This document shows, piece after piece, positions 7,857 through 16,584 of a stretch of 37,420 nucleotides of DNA (position 1 is its first letter; each line of letters begins with the position of its first letter). The stretch is taken from NCBI GenBank assembly GCA_035477455.1, contig DATIKP010000032.1, forward strand, positions 1-37,420, in the 5' to 3' direction. Source of the DNA: Atribacteraceae bacterium. Lineage in GTDB: Bacteria; Atribacterota; Atribacteria; Atribacterales; Atribacteraceae. The position numbers were made by a program, and so were the translations under genes. The notes under the pieces were generated by a model. That model saw only the letters and a program-made list of their open reading frames with translations, was not told where the DNA came from and made no database searches.

Positions 7857-8426
7857 GTGGATACCCGCCTGGGACAGCGTGTCTTCACCCGTGGGGAAAT
7901 TGAAACACGAGTCCGGGAAATTGCCATCGCGATCGCTGAGGATTACCGAGACCGCCGGCCGATCCTGATCGGGATTTTACGCGGCGCAGTGTATTTTACT
8001 GTCGACATTACCCGGCAGCTCGCGATTCCATTCGATCTCGATTTCATGTCTTTATCTAATTTTAAGATGGGACTTCAGAAAGCGGAAATCGAAAAAGATC
8101 TCAATGAGCCGGTATACAATCGGCACGTTATAATCGTCGAAGATATCGTGGATACAGGGTTGACATTGAATTTTTTGATTAAGGTGATTGAAAGCCGCCG
8201 TCCAGCCAGTATCAAGACCTGCGCCTTTCTCGATTGCCGGGAGAGGAGAATCGCTGATGTTCCGATAGATTATGCCTGTTTCCAAATTCCGGATGTTTTC
8301 GTGGTGGGATACGGATTGGATTTTCGCGGAAACTTCCGGAATCTGTACGATGTATTTACTCTCCATGATCCCAGTGGGCGGAACACACAAATTCTTAAAC
8401 AAACAGGAAAAAGGAATCAGCCATGA
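7857..8426 (+). CDS. hpt: Hypoxanthine phosphoribosyltransferase
   Basis: A 189-aa purine-salvage enzyme converting hypoxanthine or guanine plus PRPP to IMP or GMP in the cytosol. The PRPP-binding signature VIIVEDIVDTGLT is at residues 91-103, the pyrophosphate loop GILRGAVYF near residue 40, and VGYGLDFRGNFRN near the C-terminus, all intact. Length is normal (about 180-190 aa). GTG 7857 follows GAGGA with 8-nt spacing; an in-frame GTG at 7839, inside the preceding gene, is also open. It overlaps hisC by 4 bp (ATGA), so the kinase fusion, hpt and hisC form one operon. Confidence 0.93.
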   Translation: MDTRLGQRVFTRGEIETRVREIAIAIAEDYRDRRPILIGILRGAVYFTVDITRQLAIPFDLDFMSLSNFKMGLQKAEIEKDLNEPVYNRHVIIVEDIVDTGLTLNFLIKVIESRRPASIKTCAFLDCRERRIADVPIDYACFQIPDVFVVGYGLDFRGNFRNLYDVFTLHDPSGRNTQILKQTGKRNQP

Positions 8427-9508
8427 GATATGCCAGAGAAGCGATTCAGAAAATGAGTGCCTATGTTCCCGGGGAACAACCCGATACTCGGGAATACCTC
8501 AAGCTGAACACCAACGAAAATCCCTTTCCTCCTTCCTTGCGGGTTTGCGAGGCTCTCCGGGGAAGCCTCCTTTCAGAGGCCATCGTCCGTTATCCACCGC
8601 CTCTGTGCGATGCCCTCAGGAATACGGTGTCTCAGGTTTATAGTGTGCCTCCGGAATGGATTGCCGTAGGAAACGGCTCCGATGAACTACTCAATTTGGT
8701 TTTCCGAGTTATTCTCAACCCGGGTGACAAGGTGGCTTATCCGGTTCCGACCTATTCACTCTACCGGACACTGGCTCAGATTCAGGAGGCTGAGCCGGTT
8801 GAAATTCCTTTTCCGGAAGACTTTACATTGCCGGAACGCTTTCTGAACACTTCCTCATATCTCAAGGTCGTGTGTAATCCGAACTCCCCAACCGGAACAG
8901 TCGTTTCTCAGGACATCCTGGTCCGACTTTTGGAATCCGCCGATTGTCCGGTATTGATTGACGAGGCGTATGCCGATTTCGCTCCGTACAACGCCTTGCC
9001 TCTTCTCTTCCGTTATCCACATCTACTGGTGGCCAGAACATTGTCCAAATCTTTCTCCTTTGCGGGTCTACGGGTTGGTCTCCTATTCGCGCAACCGGAG
9101 TTGCTTTCGGGTATACTGAAAATTAAGGATTCTTACAACGTTAACAATCTGTCGCAAATCGCCGCAATCGCTGCCCTCGGGGATCTGGATGCGATGCAGT
9201 GCAATGTTCAGGCGATCCGGGCGACCCGTGACCGTTTCAGCAGGGCTATGGAAGAACGGGGGTTTTATGTGTACCCCTCCCAGGCCAACTTCGTTTTGGT
9301 GAGAAAAGAAGGGAGGAGCCTGGCCTCACTCTATGAGTCACTGAAAAAGGAAAAAATCATGGTACGCTATTTTCCAAGTCTACCGGATTGCTTACGGATC
9401 AGTATCGGGCTCGATCGGGACATGGACCGGCTGATTGATACAATCGATACCCTCCTTGATCAGGATGGACGAAAAAACGTACAGGCTTTTCATCTGGGAT
9501 CTGGATAA
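8423..9508 (+). CDS. hisC: Histidinol-phosphate aminotransferase
   Basis: A 361-aa fold-type I PLP aminotransferase of the HisC subfamily. Visible motifs are KLNTNENPFPPS at the N-terminus, GNGSDELL, the segment VCNPNSPTG, the IDEAYADF metal/PLP segment, and SKSFSFAGLRVG with the PLP lysine at K209. It catalyses the transamination between imidazole-acetol phosphate and histidinol phosphate in histidine biosynthesis; paralogues can also act on aromatic amino acids. No other his gene is nearby, so substrate range is open. The start overlaps the hpt stop (ATGA), indicating coupled translation. Confidence 0.92.
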   Translation: MRYAREAIQKMSAYVPGEQPDTREYLKLNTNENPFPPSLRVCEALRGSLLSEAIVRYPPPLCDALRNTVSQVYSVPPEWIAVGNGSDELLNLVFRVILNPGDKVAYPVPTYSLYRTLAQIQEAEPVEIPFPEDFTLPERFLNTSSYLKVVCNPNSPTGTVVSQDILVRLLESADCPVLIDEAYADFAPYNALPLLFRYPHLLVARTLSKSFSFAGLRVGLLFAQPELLSGILKIKDSYNVNNLSQIAAIAALGDLDAMQCNVQAIRATRDRFSRAMEERGFYVYPSQANFVLVRKEGRSLASLYESLKKEKIMVRYFPSLPDCLRISIGLDRDMDRLIDTIDTLLDQDGRKNVQAFHLGSG

Positions 9509-9692
9509 TATCCTGGTTGCCAGTTCTGATCTGCTTTGGGGTGCTTTTGGATTCATTGTCAAAAAGCATAGCAGCCAGGCCATGACCCCCGACAAAAACC
9601 GTCGGCCTCTTCGAACCCCGGAAGGAACGGCAATTGAGTGGATCGGCGGATTGCATAACCGGGATGACGCTGCCGGCATTCCAAATGGTTGA
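9465..9692 (+). pseudogene. N-terminal remnant of a HAD-family phosphatase
   Basis: A 75-codon frame starting inside the hisC 3' end encodes MDEKTYRLFIWDLDNILVAS, a recognisable HAD motif I segment (normally DxDGTLxxS) followed by LLWGAFGFIVKKHS and EGTAIEWI, as in phosphoglycolate-phosphatase-like proteins. The frame stops after 75 residues, where a complete enzyme would need over 200. The Gly-Thr after the second Asp is Asn-Ile. No continuation in other frames is convincing. It is most likely a decayed gene, perhaps still translated through coupling to hisC. Confidence 0.6.
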
Positions 9693-9805
9693 TGAATTCA
9701 AGCGGTGGGGGTAGACTCAGTATTGCCTTTTTTTGATCAAAGAATCATTAATAATGTATCGGGGGTCCAAGTCTTAAAGCATCTCTTTTTAAGAGGAGGT
9801 CAATC

Positions 9806-9925
9806 ATGGGAGAATGGCACTGTTCTGAGTGTGGTTTTTCCAAGGAAAGCCGATGCAAGCCCAAAAAATGCCCGTCTTGCGGAGAGAGGGATACCTTCGA
9901 AAAAGAGGGACCGGCAGGGGACTGA
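9806..9925 (+). CDS. RCKP-type rubredoxin-like zinc-ribbon mini-protein
   Basis: A 39-aa protein beginning MGEWHCSECGFSKE, with two CxxC knuckles (CSEC and CPSC) joined by ESRCKPKK, matching the short RCKP-type rubredoxin-like domain found in anaerobes. It should bind one Zn or Fe; a role in electron transfer or as a small metal-binding adaptor is unproven. ATG 9806 has an excellent AAGAGGAGGT ribosome site six bases upstream. It lies alone 113 bp after the HAD remnant and is short enough to be missed by length-filtered gene calling. Confidence 0.8.
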   Translation: MGEWHCSECGFSKESRCKPKKCPSCGERDTFEKEGPAGD

Positions 9926-10184
9926 TAAGTTTTTCCGTTTTCCCGTTGAGGATAGTTCGCAAACAGAACGGGTAACCGGATGTTTTCCCCGGAAAAAATA
10001 ATTCGGGCGACCGTCAAAGCTTGTTGCCGTCTCGGATCGATACCCAAGCTTCGGGTGAAGCGCCGTCTGGACAGGTATCCGAGTTCTCTAAGAAAGGTCA
10101 CTGGAAGCCACCCCGTTAAATTGAAAGTTAATCACTGGTCCATCCTTTCAGCGGAGGGAGGTGGGGTGCGATATCTGCTGATGG
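9926..10184. other. Convergent intergenic region
   Basis: About 260 bp between the mini-protein and the oppositely oriented ABC permease gene. Plus-strand frames here have no ribosome site and run into the permease 3' end, so they look spurious. A small TTTTCC/GGAAAA hairpin near 9983 lacks a U tract. No convincing gene or terminator is visible. Confidence 0.4.
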
Positions 10185-11000
10185 TCAGGACACTTCGTCC
10201 CGCCATTGAAAAATTATCCCTCCGAAGCATAAGCAGGCAGCGATGTACAGAGCTATAATAGTTAGTGATCCGGTAAATCCGGTCCAGTTGATTTGCTCAA
10301 TCATGAAGTTTTGCCAGTATAAGAAGTGGTGGGTGATCAGATACGGGGAAAAGGGTTTGAAGAATTCGAGGTTTTCCAGAACGGTGAACGTGGCGGTCAG
10401 AACTAGAGTGAAAATCGGACTGGCCAGGGAATGGTTGAGGAATGAGGAAAAAAAGAGCGCGATCGAACCATAGGCGATAATATAGATGGATACTGCCGTA
10501 CCAGCCAGGAGGAGCCGGACCAGGGCCTCCCCACTTTCTAGACTATAGAAGCCACTGGAGAGATTCCCTAGATCGGCCGGCATGATGACATCACCGGCAC
10601 CGAACAAGAGGATCCCAAGGATCGCCGTAACCAGGAGCGTGGAAAACACGATGAAGACGGCATAGAGAACGACCAAGGCGATTTTTCCCAAGAAGACGTC
10701 CCGGCGGGATACCGGCCGGGCCAGCGTCATTCGCAGGGTACCTTTGATCCGTTCTCCAGCAATGGTTTCTCCAGCGATAAGGATGGTCACTATCGGACCG
10801 ATCAGAGCCAGTGGAAAAAGAGTCAGGCCAGGGACATAGAGACCGCTTAAACGGAAACCGAGGTACCTTAGAGGAAGGAGTTGGGGATTGTGCCATACAT
10901 TAATCCCAATAAGCACACCCAACCCCCAAAGTATGAGAATCCCCAGATAGGTCCGGGCGTTGGCTTTCACTTTTTTGATCTCAATTATCAGGACGCTCAT
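10185..11000 (-). CDS. ABC-2-type transporter permease
   Basis: A 271-aa integral membrane protein with about six hydrophobic segments. A first segment at about 18-36 is followed by a long extracytoplasmic stretch. The motif GETIAGERIKGTLRMTLARPVSRRD, typical of ABC-2 permeases (coupling region), is followed by further paired segments up to residue 265. It should form the membrane channel for the ATPase encoded just upstream, whose gene overlaps it by 20 bp. The cargo is unknown; exporters of this type move drugs, lipids, peptides or polysaccharides. No accessory genes point to a substrate. Confidence 0.88.
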   Translation of the reverse strand: MSVLIIEIKKVKANARTYLGILILWGLGVLIGINVWHNPQLLPLRYLGFRLSGLYVPGLTLFPLALIGPIVTILIAGETIAGERIKGTLRMTLARPVSRRDVFLGKIALVVLYAVFIVFSTLLVTAILGILLFGAGDVIMPADLGNLSSGFYSLESGEALVRLLLAGTAVSIYIIAYGSIALFFSSFLNHSLASPIFTLVLTATFTVLENLEFFKPFSPYLITHHFLYWQNFMIEQINWTGFTGSLTIIALYIAACLCFGGIIFQWRDEVS

Positions 11001-11943
11001 GTCCCTCTCCTGCGATGGTTTCCAGAAAGACTTCTTCCAGACTCATCCGGTAAGGTGAAATTTCAAAAATACTGATGTCACGGTTGCTCAAGGCTTCGAT
11101 CAAGGGAGGAACCAGATCCTCAGAAGTCTGTATCAGGAAGAAACCGTTCGACTGGCGGAAGATAAGACGGTGTTCACAGAGGAAGGCAGCCACTTTTTCC
11201 TCCGGGAGGGCCTTCATCCGGAACAGCGAGACAGAAAGGAGTTCGTCCACTGCGCTGTGCTTCAAAATTCTGCCTTCATGGATGATGGCCACCTGGTTAC
11301 AGGTGATCTGAACCTCCGAAAGCACATGCGAAGAAAGGAAAACTGTCATATTCATTTCCCGGTTCAGGTGTATGACCAAATCCCGGATATTCTTCACGCC
11401 GATTGGATCCAAGCCGGCGGTTGGTTCGTCGAGGACGATCAGTTGTGGTTGGGGAAGCAGGGCTTGGGCAATGCCGAGCCGCTTTTTCTGGCCGTTGGAA
11501 TAGGTCCGAACCGGCTTGGCGAGCATGTGCGAGACGCCGACCAGTTCGGCGGTTTCTTCGAGCGCCTGGAGGGTTGGCCGGTACCCAGCCAGTGATGAAA
11601 AAATCCTCAGGTTATCCCGCCCACTCAAATTGTCATAAAATGCCGGGTTATCGACCAAGCCACTCATGATTTTTTTGGCTTGGTTGAGTGACCGGGGACA
11701 GATATGCTGAAAGACCTGAAAATAGCCACGGGATGGGCGTATTAAACCGAAAAGAATGCGAATCGTGGTTGTTTTTCCGGATCCGTTATTCCCCAAAAAC
11801 CCGAAAATATCTCCCGGTTGGACTGCCAGGTTCAAGTCCTTCAGGACTGTATTTTCCCCGAATGATTTGGTAATATTGACTAACTTGAGAGCCGGCTTCT
11901 CGATGATTCCAACCTCCCTCTCACGTGACCAAACGTCAGGCAT
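10981..11943 (-). CDS. ABC transporter ATP-binding protein
   Basis: A 320-aa ATPase of the CcmA/DrrA type. Walker A GNNGSGKTT is at residues 51-59, a signature loop TYSNGQKKRLG (YSNGQ in place of LSGGQ), Walker B LIVLDEPTAGLDP and the H-loop SSHVLSE. A C-terminal domain of about 100 aa follows, usual for two-gene ABC-2 exporters. It powers the permease encoded next. ATG 11943 is the only ATG before the core domain. An AGGGAGG run on the minus strand lies 24 bp inside it with no good start codon after it. A TATAAT six bases upstream of ATG 11943 would make the mRNA leaderless. Confidence 0.9.
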   Translation of the reverse strand: MPDVWSREREVGIIEKPALKLVNITKSFGENTVLKDLNLAVQPGDIFGFLGNNGSGKTTTIRILFGLIRPSRGYFQVFQHICPRSLNQAKKIMSGLVDNPAFYDNLSGRDNLRIFSSLAGYRPTLQALEETAELVGVSHMLAKPVRTYSNGQKKRLGIAQALLPQPQLIVLDEPTAGLDPIGVKNIRDLVIHLNREMNMTVFLSSHVLSEVQITCNQVAIIHEGRILKHSAVDELLSVSLFRMKALPEEKVAAFLCEHRLIFRQSNGFFLIQTSEDLVPPLIEALSNRDISIFEISPYRMSLEEVFLETIAGEGHERPDN

Positions 11944-11945
11944 AC

Positions 11946-11958
11946 GCGTATTATACGC
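11946..11958. promoter_or_regulatory. Palindromic -10 region between divergent ABC and HAD genes
   Basis: GCGTATTATACGC is a perfect 13-nt palindrome in the 37-bp gap between two divergent start codons. On the minus strand it contains TATAAT (11955-11950), placed so that transcription would begin at the ABC ATPase ATG. On the plus strand it reads TATTAT, about 26 bp before the HAD start. Neither strand has a good -35. It could be a shared promoter or an operator. Confidence 0.4.
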
Positions 11959-11980
11959 AAAAAGGAGCACAAGGGAAGAG

Positions 11981-12802
11981 ATGTTTTTCCGCGATCGTCA
12001 CTTCCGGAATATCGTGTTGGATATGGACGGAACGATCTACCGCAGTCAAAAACCGATCACCGGAAGCCCGGAATGTATCGATTTTTTTCGTCGGGCAGGG
12101 TGCCGGATTGTATTTATGTCCAACAATTCGGCATTGACCAGAAAACAGTATGTCGCAAAACTTTCCAGGATGGGCATTGAGGCGAAAGAGGAAGAAATTA
12201 TTCATTCTTCTCTGATCACTGCTTATTATCTGAAGAAAGAAAAACCCGGTGCCCGAATTTACGTTATCGGGGAAGATGGGTTAACCGAAGAACTCATTGC
12301 TGCGGGAATGGTGTTGACAGATAATCTGTTGACTGGAAAAGACGTTGATTGTGTGGTAGTGGGGTTAGACCGGGAATTCTCTTATAGAAAAATGAAGACA
12401 GCGATGAGGGCGATTCTCGAAGGTGCTGATTTCTTTGGAACCAATCCGGATCAGACCTATCCGGACGAAGCCGGTTTATCACCTAGTGCCGGAGCGATTC
12501 TCGCGGCCATCGCAGCCTGTTCGGGAGTGAAGCCCCGTATTTTTGGAAAACCGGCTCCCGAAGCTATGGAACTGCTGTTGGAAATCTCCGGTTTTTGCCG
12601 TGGAGCGACCATGCTCATTGGTGACCGGATGGATACCGATATCACTTTAGCCTGGAATGCCGGTATATTTTCCGTCCTGGTTCTCAGCGGCGTGACCGGA
12701 GCCACCCCGGAAGAAACCGGTGGGGTATTGCCCGATCTTGTAGTCCAGGATCTGGCCGAGTTACACCGCCGACTGGAACAGGATATTTCCCCGGTCGAAT
12801 AA
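11981..12802 (+). CDS. NagD-type HAD-IIA phosphatase
   Basis: A 273-aa HAD-superfamily hydrolase. Motif I is VLDMDGTIY, motif [12 protein letters not shown], motif III/cap [10 protein letters not shown] and motif [11 protein letters not shown], all intact. The layout and length match class IIA (NagD, 4-nitrophenylphosphatase, glycerol-3-phosphate or nucleotide phosphatases). It dephosphorylates a small metabolite in the cytosol; the exact substrate is not readable. ATG 11981 follows AAGGGAAGAG. The open frame extends further upstream, but through the antisense of the ABC gene. Citramalate synthase starts 31 bp after its stop, so the two may be co-transcribed. Confidence 0.88.
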   Translation: MFFRDRHFRNIVLDMDGTIYRSQKPITGSPECIDFFRRAGCRIVFMSNNSALTRKQYVAKLSRMGIEAKEEEIIHSSLITAYYLKKEKPGARIYVIGEDGLTEELIAAGMVLTDNLLTGKDVDCVVVGLDREFSYRKMKTAMRAILEGADFFGTNPDQTYPDEAGLSPSAGAILAAIAACSGVKPRIFGKPAPEAMELLLEISGFCRGATMLIGDRMDTDITLAWNAGIFSVLVLSGVTGATPEETGGVLPDLVVQDLAELHRRLEQDISPVE

Positions 12803-12833
12803 GCGGGCCTTGCATCGAGAAAGGAGCGGTGGA

Positions 12834-14411
12834 ATGGTTCACAAGGTGATGTTGTACGATACCACCCTGCGCGATGGTTCCCAAATGGAAGGGGTCAATT
12901 TTTCCGTCCAGGACAAGATTCAGATCGCCCAGAAAATGGACGATTTTGGTATTCATTATATTGAAGGAGGTTGGCCGGGTTCCAATCCCAAGGACGAGGC
13001 TTTTTTCGAAGCGGCAGGAAAACTATCGTGGTCAACGGCAAAAATCGCCGCCTTTGGCAGTACCAGGCGAGCGGATAAACGAGTAGAGGATGATCTCAAC
13101 ATCGTTCTGTTGATCCGGGCAGAAACACCGGTGATCACCTTATTCGGAAAAAGTTGGGACCTGCATGTCCGGGAAGCCCTGAGAACATCACTTGAAGAGA
13201 ATTTACGTATGATCTATGATTCGGTTGCCTATCTTAAAAAACAGGGAAAAGAAGTCGTTTATGATGCAGAACACTTTTTTGACGGTTACCGGGCTCACCC
13301 CGAATACGCCATGAAGACCCTCGAAGCAGCCTGGAACGGCGGTGCTGACATCCTGGTTCTTTGTGACACAAATGGCGGTACCTTGCCACATCAACTTTCG
13401 GAAATCTTCACTTTTGTCCGGGAAACCTTTGCTGGTCGGTTACCGCTGGGGATTCATACCCATAACGATTCGGGCGTGGCAGTTGCTAATACCCTTGAGG
13501 CGGTGAGGCTGGGAGCAGCCCAGATACAGGGAACGTTCAACGGCTACGGGGAACGGTGTGGAAATGCCGACCTGTGTACCATTATTCCCAGTCTCCAGAT
13601 AAAAATGGACAGACCGGTGATCAGAGAAGAGAACCTTCGCCGGTTGATCGAGCTCTCTCACTTTATCAGTGAGCTGGCGAACATGCGTCCGGATGACTAC
13701 CATCCCTACGTGGGCAAAAGCGCTTTTGCCCATAAAGGCGGAATTCACGTCAGTGCGATTCTGCGTCATCCGGGGACCTATGAACACATTATCCCGGAAA
13801 AAGTCGGCAACGAAAGGAGGGTTCTGGTATCCGAGCAGTCCGGACGCAGCAATGTGGTCTATCGTGCTCAGGAAGTGGGAATAGCGTTGGATTCCAAAGA
13901 CCCCCGAATACCATCATTGATCAAGAAGATCAAGGAAGCGGAAAATATCGGATACCAATTCGAGGGGGCCGATGCCTCCTTCGAGCTTCTCTTGCGGAAC
14001 GCTTTGGGCGAAAAAAGGAGTTTCTTTACCCTTGAGGGATTCCGGGTCATAGTGGAAAAACACGGTGGTGAGGAGGGCATCACCGAGGCAACCATAAAAA
14101 TTCGAATTGGGGATACGGTGACTCATACGGCCGCGGAAGGAGATGGTCCGGTTAACGCACTGGATAATGCCCTTCGAAAGGCTTTGCTTGGGGCCTATCC
14201 GGAAATCGACGCTATCCGACTGGTCGATTATAAAGTTCGGGTACTCAACGAAAGGGAAGGCACTGCTGCCCGTATCCGGGTTCTCATCCAATCAACCGAT
14301 GGGAAAAAAATATGGGGAACGGTAGGTGTATCGACAAATATTATCGAGGCCAGCTGGGAGGCGCTTGAAGACAGTATCCAGTATGGGTTATGGGACAAAA
14401 AAAATCTCTGA
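12834..14411 (+). CDS. cimA: (R)-citramalate synthase
   Basis: A 525-aa member of the DRE-TIM metallolyase/LeuA family. It starts with the signature [18 protein letters not shown], includes the metal and active-site segment [20 protein letters not shown] and [12 protein letters not shown], and ends in a LeuA-type allosteric dimer domain (about 395-520). DGSQMEG and [15 protein letters not shown] are typical of the citramalate-synthase group rather than isopropylmalate synthase. It condenses pyruvate with acetyl-CoA to give citramalate, the threonine-independent route to 2-oxobutyrate and isoleucine; the C-terminal domain normally takes isoleucine feedback. ATG 12834 follows GAAAGGAG. The last 22 bp overlap the next gene. 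Confidence 0.92.
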   Translation: MVHKVMLYDTTLRDGSQMEGVNFSVQDKIQIAQKMDDFGIHYIEGGWPGSNPKDEAFFEAAGKLSWSTAKIAAFGSTRRADKRVEDDLNIVLLIRAETPVITLFGKSWDLHVREALRTSLEENLRMIYDSVAYLKKQGKEVVYDAEHFFDGYRAHPEYAMKTLEAAWNGGADILVLCDTNGGTLPHQLSEIFTFVRETFAGRLPLGIHTHNDSGVAVANTLEAVRLGAAQIQGTFNGYGERCGNADLCTIIPSLQIKMDRPVIREENLRRLIELSHFISELANMRPDDYHPYVGKSAFAHKGGIHVSAILRHPGTYEHIIPEKVGNERRVLVSEQSGRSNVVYRAQEVGIALDSKDPRIPSLIKKIKEAENIGYQFEGADASFELLLRNALGEKRSFFTLEGFRVIVEKHGGEEGITEATIKIRIGDTVTHTAAEGDGPVNALDNALRKALLGAYPEIDAIRLVDYKVRVLNEREGTAARIRVLIQSTDGKKIWGTVGVSTNIIEASWEALEDSIQYGLWDKKNL

Positions 14412-15598
14412 GTTTGCGGGCCCCTTTCAGGGTGAATTTCTCTGAAACGAAGTTATGCGATTACTTAGCCCCTGAGGTAGATGGTCTTTTCTTGCCACCA
14501 TTCACGGCGGAGACGTTCAATGCCGAAAGGCTCGACATTTTTTACCGGAACACCCTCGCCCGATACGGAAATGTGATCTTTACCGGTGGAGGAGAGTTGA
14601 TTCGTGCCCTGGCAACATTGTTCCGATTATCCGGTGATACGCGATGCAGTCAGCGGATTTATTTGTGCGAAATGGGTGAAACAGAGATTATGTGCCGGTT
14701 ATACGATCGGTTGCCCGCCGACAACACTGTTTTAGTTATTTTATCCAGGAAATTCGATGAGATGGAGCTCTTGGCCCTGAGCTTGGCGTATTCGGCATGG
14801 CCACAGGTTTTTTTGGCCCCGACTCACGGACCACTGGCCGAAGGGGCGCGTTTGCTGCGCATACCCTTTTTCCCCGTAGATTTGGCCTTTAACCGTTTTT
14901 GGTACAATAGCGAACTTTTTCATCTTCCTTTAACTACCCTGGGGCATGAGCCAGAGGCGATTTCTGAGGGTTTTATCCAAGGATACCGGGAGTGTATAGA
15001 CGGGAGCCGGACAGTAGCCGGAATCCTACGGACAATGGAAAAGCAGGGGTGCTGGCGGGTTTTTTTCTTATCACGCAATCCGTTTTTTCGCCTCATCGTC
15101 GAAATATTGACCCCTCTTTTGGAGGAATCCTCGACAGGAGAAAAATGCCGTTTATACTACCGGGTCCTATCCCCGGATACACTTAAGGAGCACTACTTGG
15201 ATGAATTATGCCGAAACCCGGCAGAAACACTGTGCCTTTGGCTGGATGAAGGGCAAAGGCCCGCTGGCCCCCAGATAAGTTTTCCGGAAATACTCCGGGA
15301 GAACAGCTATCTTGACAGCCGGTTTTTCGCATTACAGGGGAAACCCTTTTCCGGCTTGGCCTGTGCCGAGTCTGAATCTCTCCGGGCATTCCTTGTGGAA
15401 AAACGGATGACCGTTGTCGCCTTGTCTGGTTTTAGGGAAGACGATGAATCCCTGGGAGGATTACTGGCTTTTTTTCAGCTCCTGGCCTGTTTCAACGCCT
15501 GGCTCAGGGGAGTTGATCTGTTCAACGACCCTTCCCGGGTAGAAGCCGACGGAAAAGCCTGGGATCATTTTTTTTGGAACATCGGGGTACCCGGGTAA
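14390..15598 (+). CDS. Degenerate phosphoglucose-isomerase-like (SIS-type) protein
   Basis: A 402-aa protein that resembles phosphoglucose isomerase in outline. [14 protein letters not shown] turn stands where PGI has GIGGSx[18 protein letters not shown] where PGI has SKSGxTxET, and near the end [22 protein letters not shown] where PGI has NPFDQPGVExGK. The catalytic motifs are therefore altered, so sugar-phosphate isomerase activity is doubtful; it may bind a phosphosugar or have a new role. Length is slightly below bacterial PGI (about 440). It starts 22 bp inside citramalate synthase, indicating coupling. Confidence 0.6.
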   Translation: MGQKKSLSLRAPFRVNFSETKLCDYLAPEVDGLFLPPFTAETFNAERLDIFYRNTLARYGNVIFTGGGELIRALATLFRLSGDTRCSQRIYLCEMGETEIMCRLYDRLPADNTVLVILSRKFDEMELLALSLAYSAWPQVFLAPTHGPLAEGARLLRIPFFPVDLAFNRFWYNSELFHLPLTTLGHEPEAISEGFIQGYRECIDGSRTVAGILRTMEKQGCWRVFFLSRNPFFRLIVEILTPLLEESSTGEKCRLYYRVLSPDTLKEHYLDELCRNPAETLCLWLDEGQRPAGPQISFPEILRENSYLDSRFFALQGKPFSGLACAESESLRAFLVEKRMTVVALSGFREDDESLGGLLAFFQLLACFNAWLRGVDLFNDPSRVEADGKAWDHFFWNIGVPG

Positions 15599-15666
15599 AG
15601 ATACCGTGATAGGCCGGGGTTATGAAAAAATTTTTCTATGGCAACCGATAGGAAGGATGCAACGAT

Positions 15667-16398
15667 ATGATACGCATCGCAGGTGACCTTCACGTTCATA
15701 CCGTGGCCAGTGGTCATGCGTACAGCACCGTTTTGGAAATAGTCCACACCGCCCGGCGCAAGGGACTGAGCGTTGTGGGCGTCGCCGACCACGGCCCGAG
15801 TATGCCCGGGGGACCTTCCCTGGTCTATTTCGAGGCTTGTGGTCACTTTCCGCGACAGGTGGCAGGCGTGACGCTTTATTTCGGAGCGGAAGTAGATATT
15901 CTCGATGAAAAAGGGACCCTCGATCTTCCGGATTGGGTCCTGAAAAAGATGGACTATACAATTGTTTCCTTTCATCCTCATGTGCGTCCGCCTGGAGACC
16001 GGGAAACGAATACGCAGTCACTTTTGAAGGTATTGATGAATCCGCTGGTTAATATTATCGCTCATGCCGGAAATCCAAAGTATCCTTTTGACTATGAGCG
16101 GGTAATCGACCGGGCGGTAGAGGCCGGAAAGGTTTTTGAGATCAATAACAGCTCTTTTTCGGTAAGCCGTAAAGGTAGTTGGGAAAATTGCCGACTGATC
16201 GCCCAAGAAGTCATGAAACGGGGCGGTTCGGTTCTGGTTTCCAGTGACGCGCATTTTTGTGAAGAAATTGGAGAATATCACGACGCCTTGGCTCTACTTG
16301 AAGACATCGGCTTTCCGGAAGAACGGATCCTGAATATGCGTGAAGAATCTCTCAAGGTCTTCGTAGAACAACATACCGGTCGGCGCCGACGGGCATAA
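15667..16398 (+). CDS. PHP-domain hydrolase (YcdX-like)
   Basis: A 243-aa PHP-family metal-dependent hydrolase. All metal-ligand motifs are present: GDLHVHTVASGHA, VADHGP, FGAEVDI, IVSFHPH, NIIAHAGNP and VSSDAHF. These proteins form a distorted TIM barrel with three metals and act as phosphatases or phosphoesterases on small substrates. Length matches the YcdX group (about 245). ATG 15667 has an AGGAAGGA ribosome site. It follows the PGI-like gene by 68 bp on the same strand. Substrate unknown. Confidence 0.85.
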   Translation: MIRIAGDLHVHTVASGHAYSTVLEIVHTARRKGLSVVGVADHGPSMPGGPSLVYFEACGHFPRQVAGVTLYFGAEVDILDEKGTLDLPDWVLKKMDYTIVSFHPHVRPPGDRETNTQSLLKVLMNPLVNIIAHAGNPKYPFDYERVIDRAVEAGKVFEINNSSFSVSRKGSWENCRLIAQEVMKRGGSVLVSSDAHFCEEIGEYHDALALLEDIGFPEERILNMREESLKVFVEQHTGRRRRA

Positions 16399-16446
16399 GC
16401 CGGTTCGTTGATTCAAAAAGTATATTATTCATAAAGAGGTGATCTG

Positions 16447-16518
16447 ATGAATGCAGGGGATACGACCAGCTGGCCCGCCAACAGTGCCGCGGAATGGAAG
16501 TGGAGTATAGGGCAATGA
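16447..16518 (+). CDS. Possible 23-aa leader or micro-protein before folD
   Basis: A short frame, MNAGDTTSWPANSAAEWKWS plus three residues, follows AGAGGTGATC, an extended match to the 16S anti-SD sequence. It has three tryptophans in 23 residues. Its stop overlaps the next ATG (ATGA at 16515), which opens a 29-codon frame running across the folD start. It could be a regulatory leader peptide, a remnant or chance; no attenuator hairpin is evident. Confidence 0.3.
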   Translation: MNAGDTTSWPANSAAEWKWSIGQ

Positions 16519-16584
16519 GCAAAAGGTTGTTGCCTTTACGAGTTAACAATCACCGATCATGCTTAAGTATTGAGGAGATCCTTC

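Noticed and set aside
9980-10258. Plus-strand 92-codon frame after the mini-protein
   Set aside because: No ribosome site; it runs antisense into the ABC permease 3' end, and its composition is unlike a folded protein.
11756-11980. 75-codon upstream extension of the NagD-type phosphatase
   Set aside because: The extension is antisense to the ABC ATPase; ATG 11981 with AAGGGA gives the normal family length.
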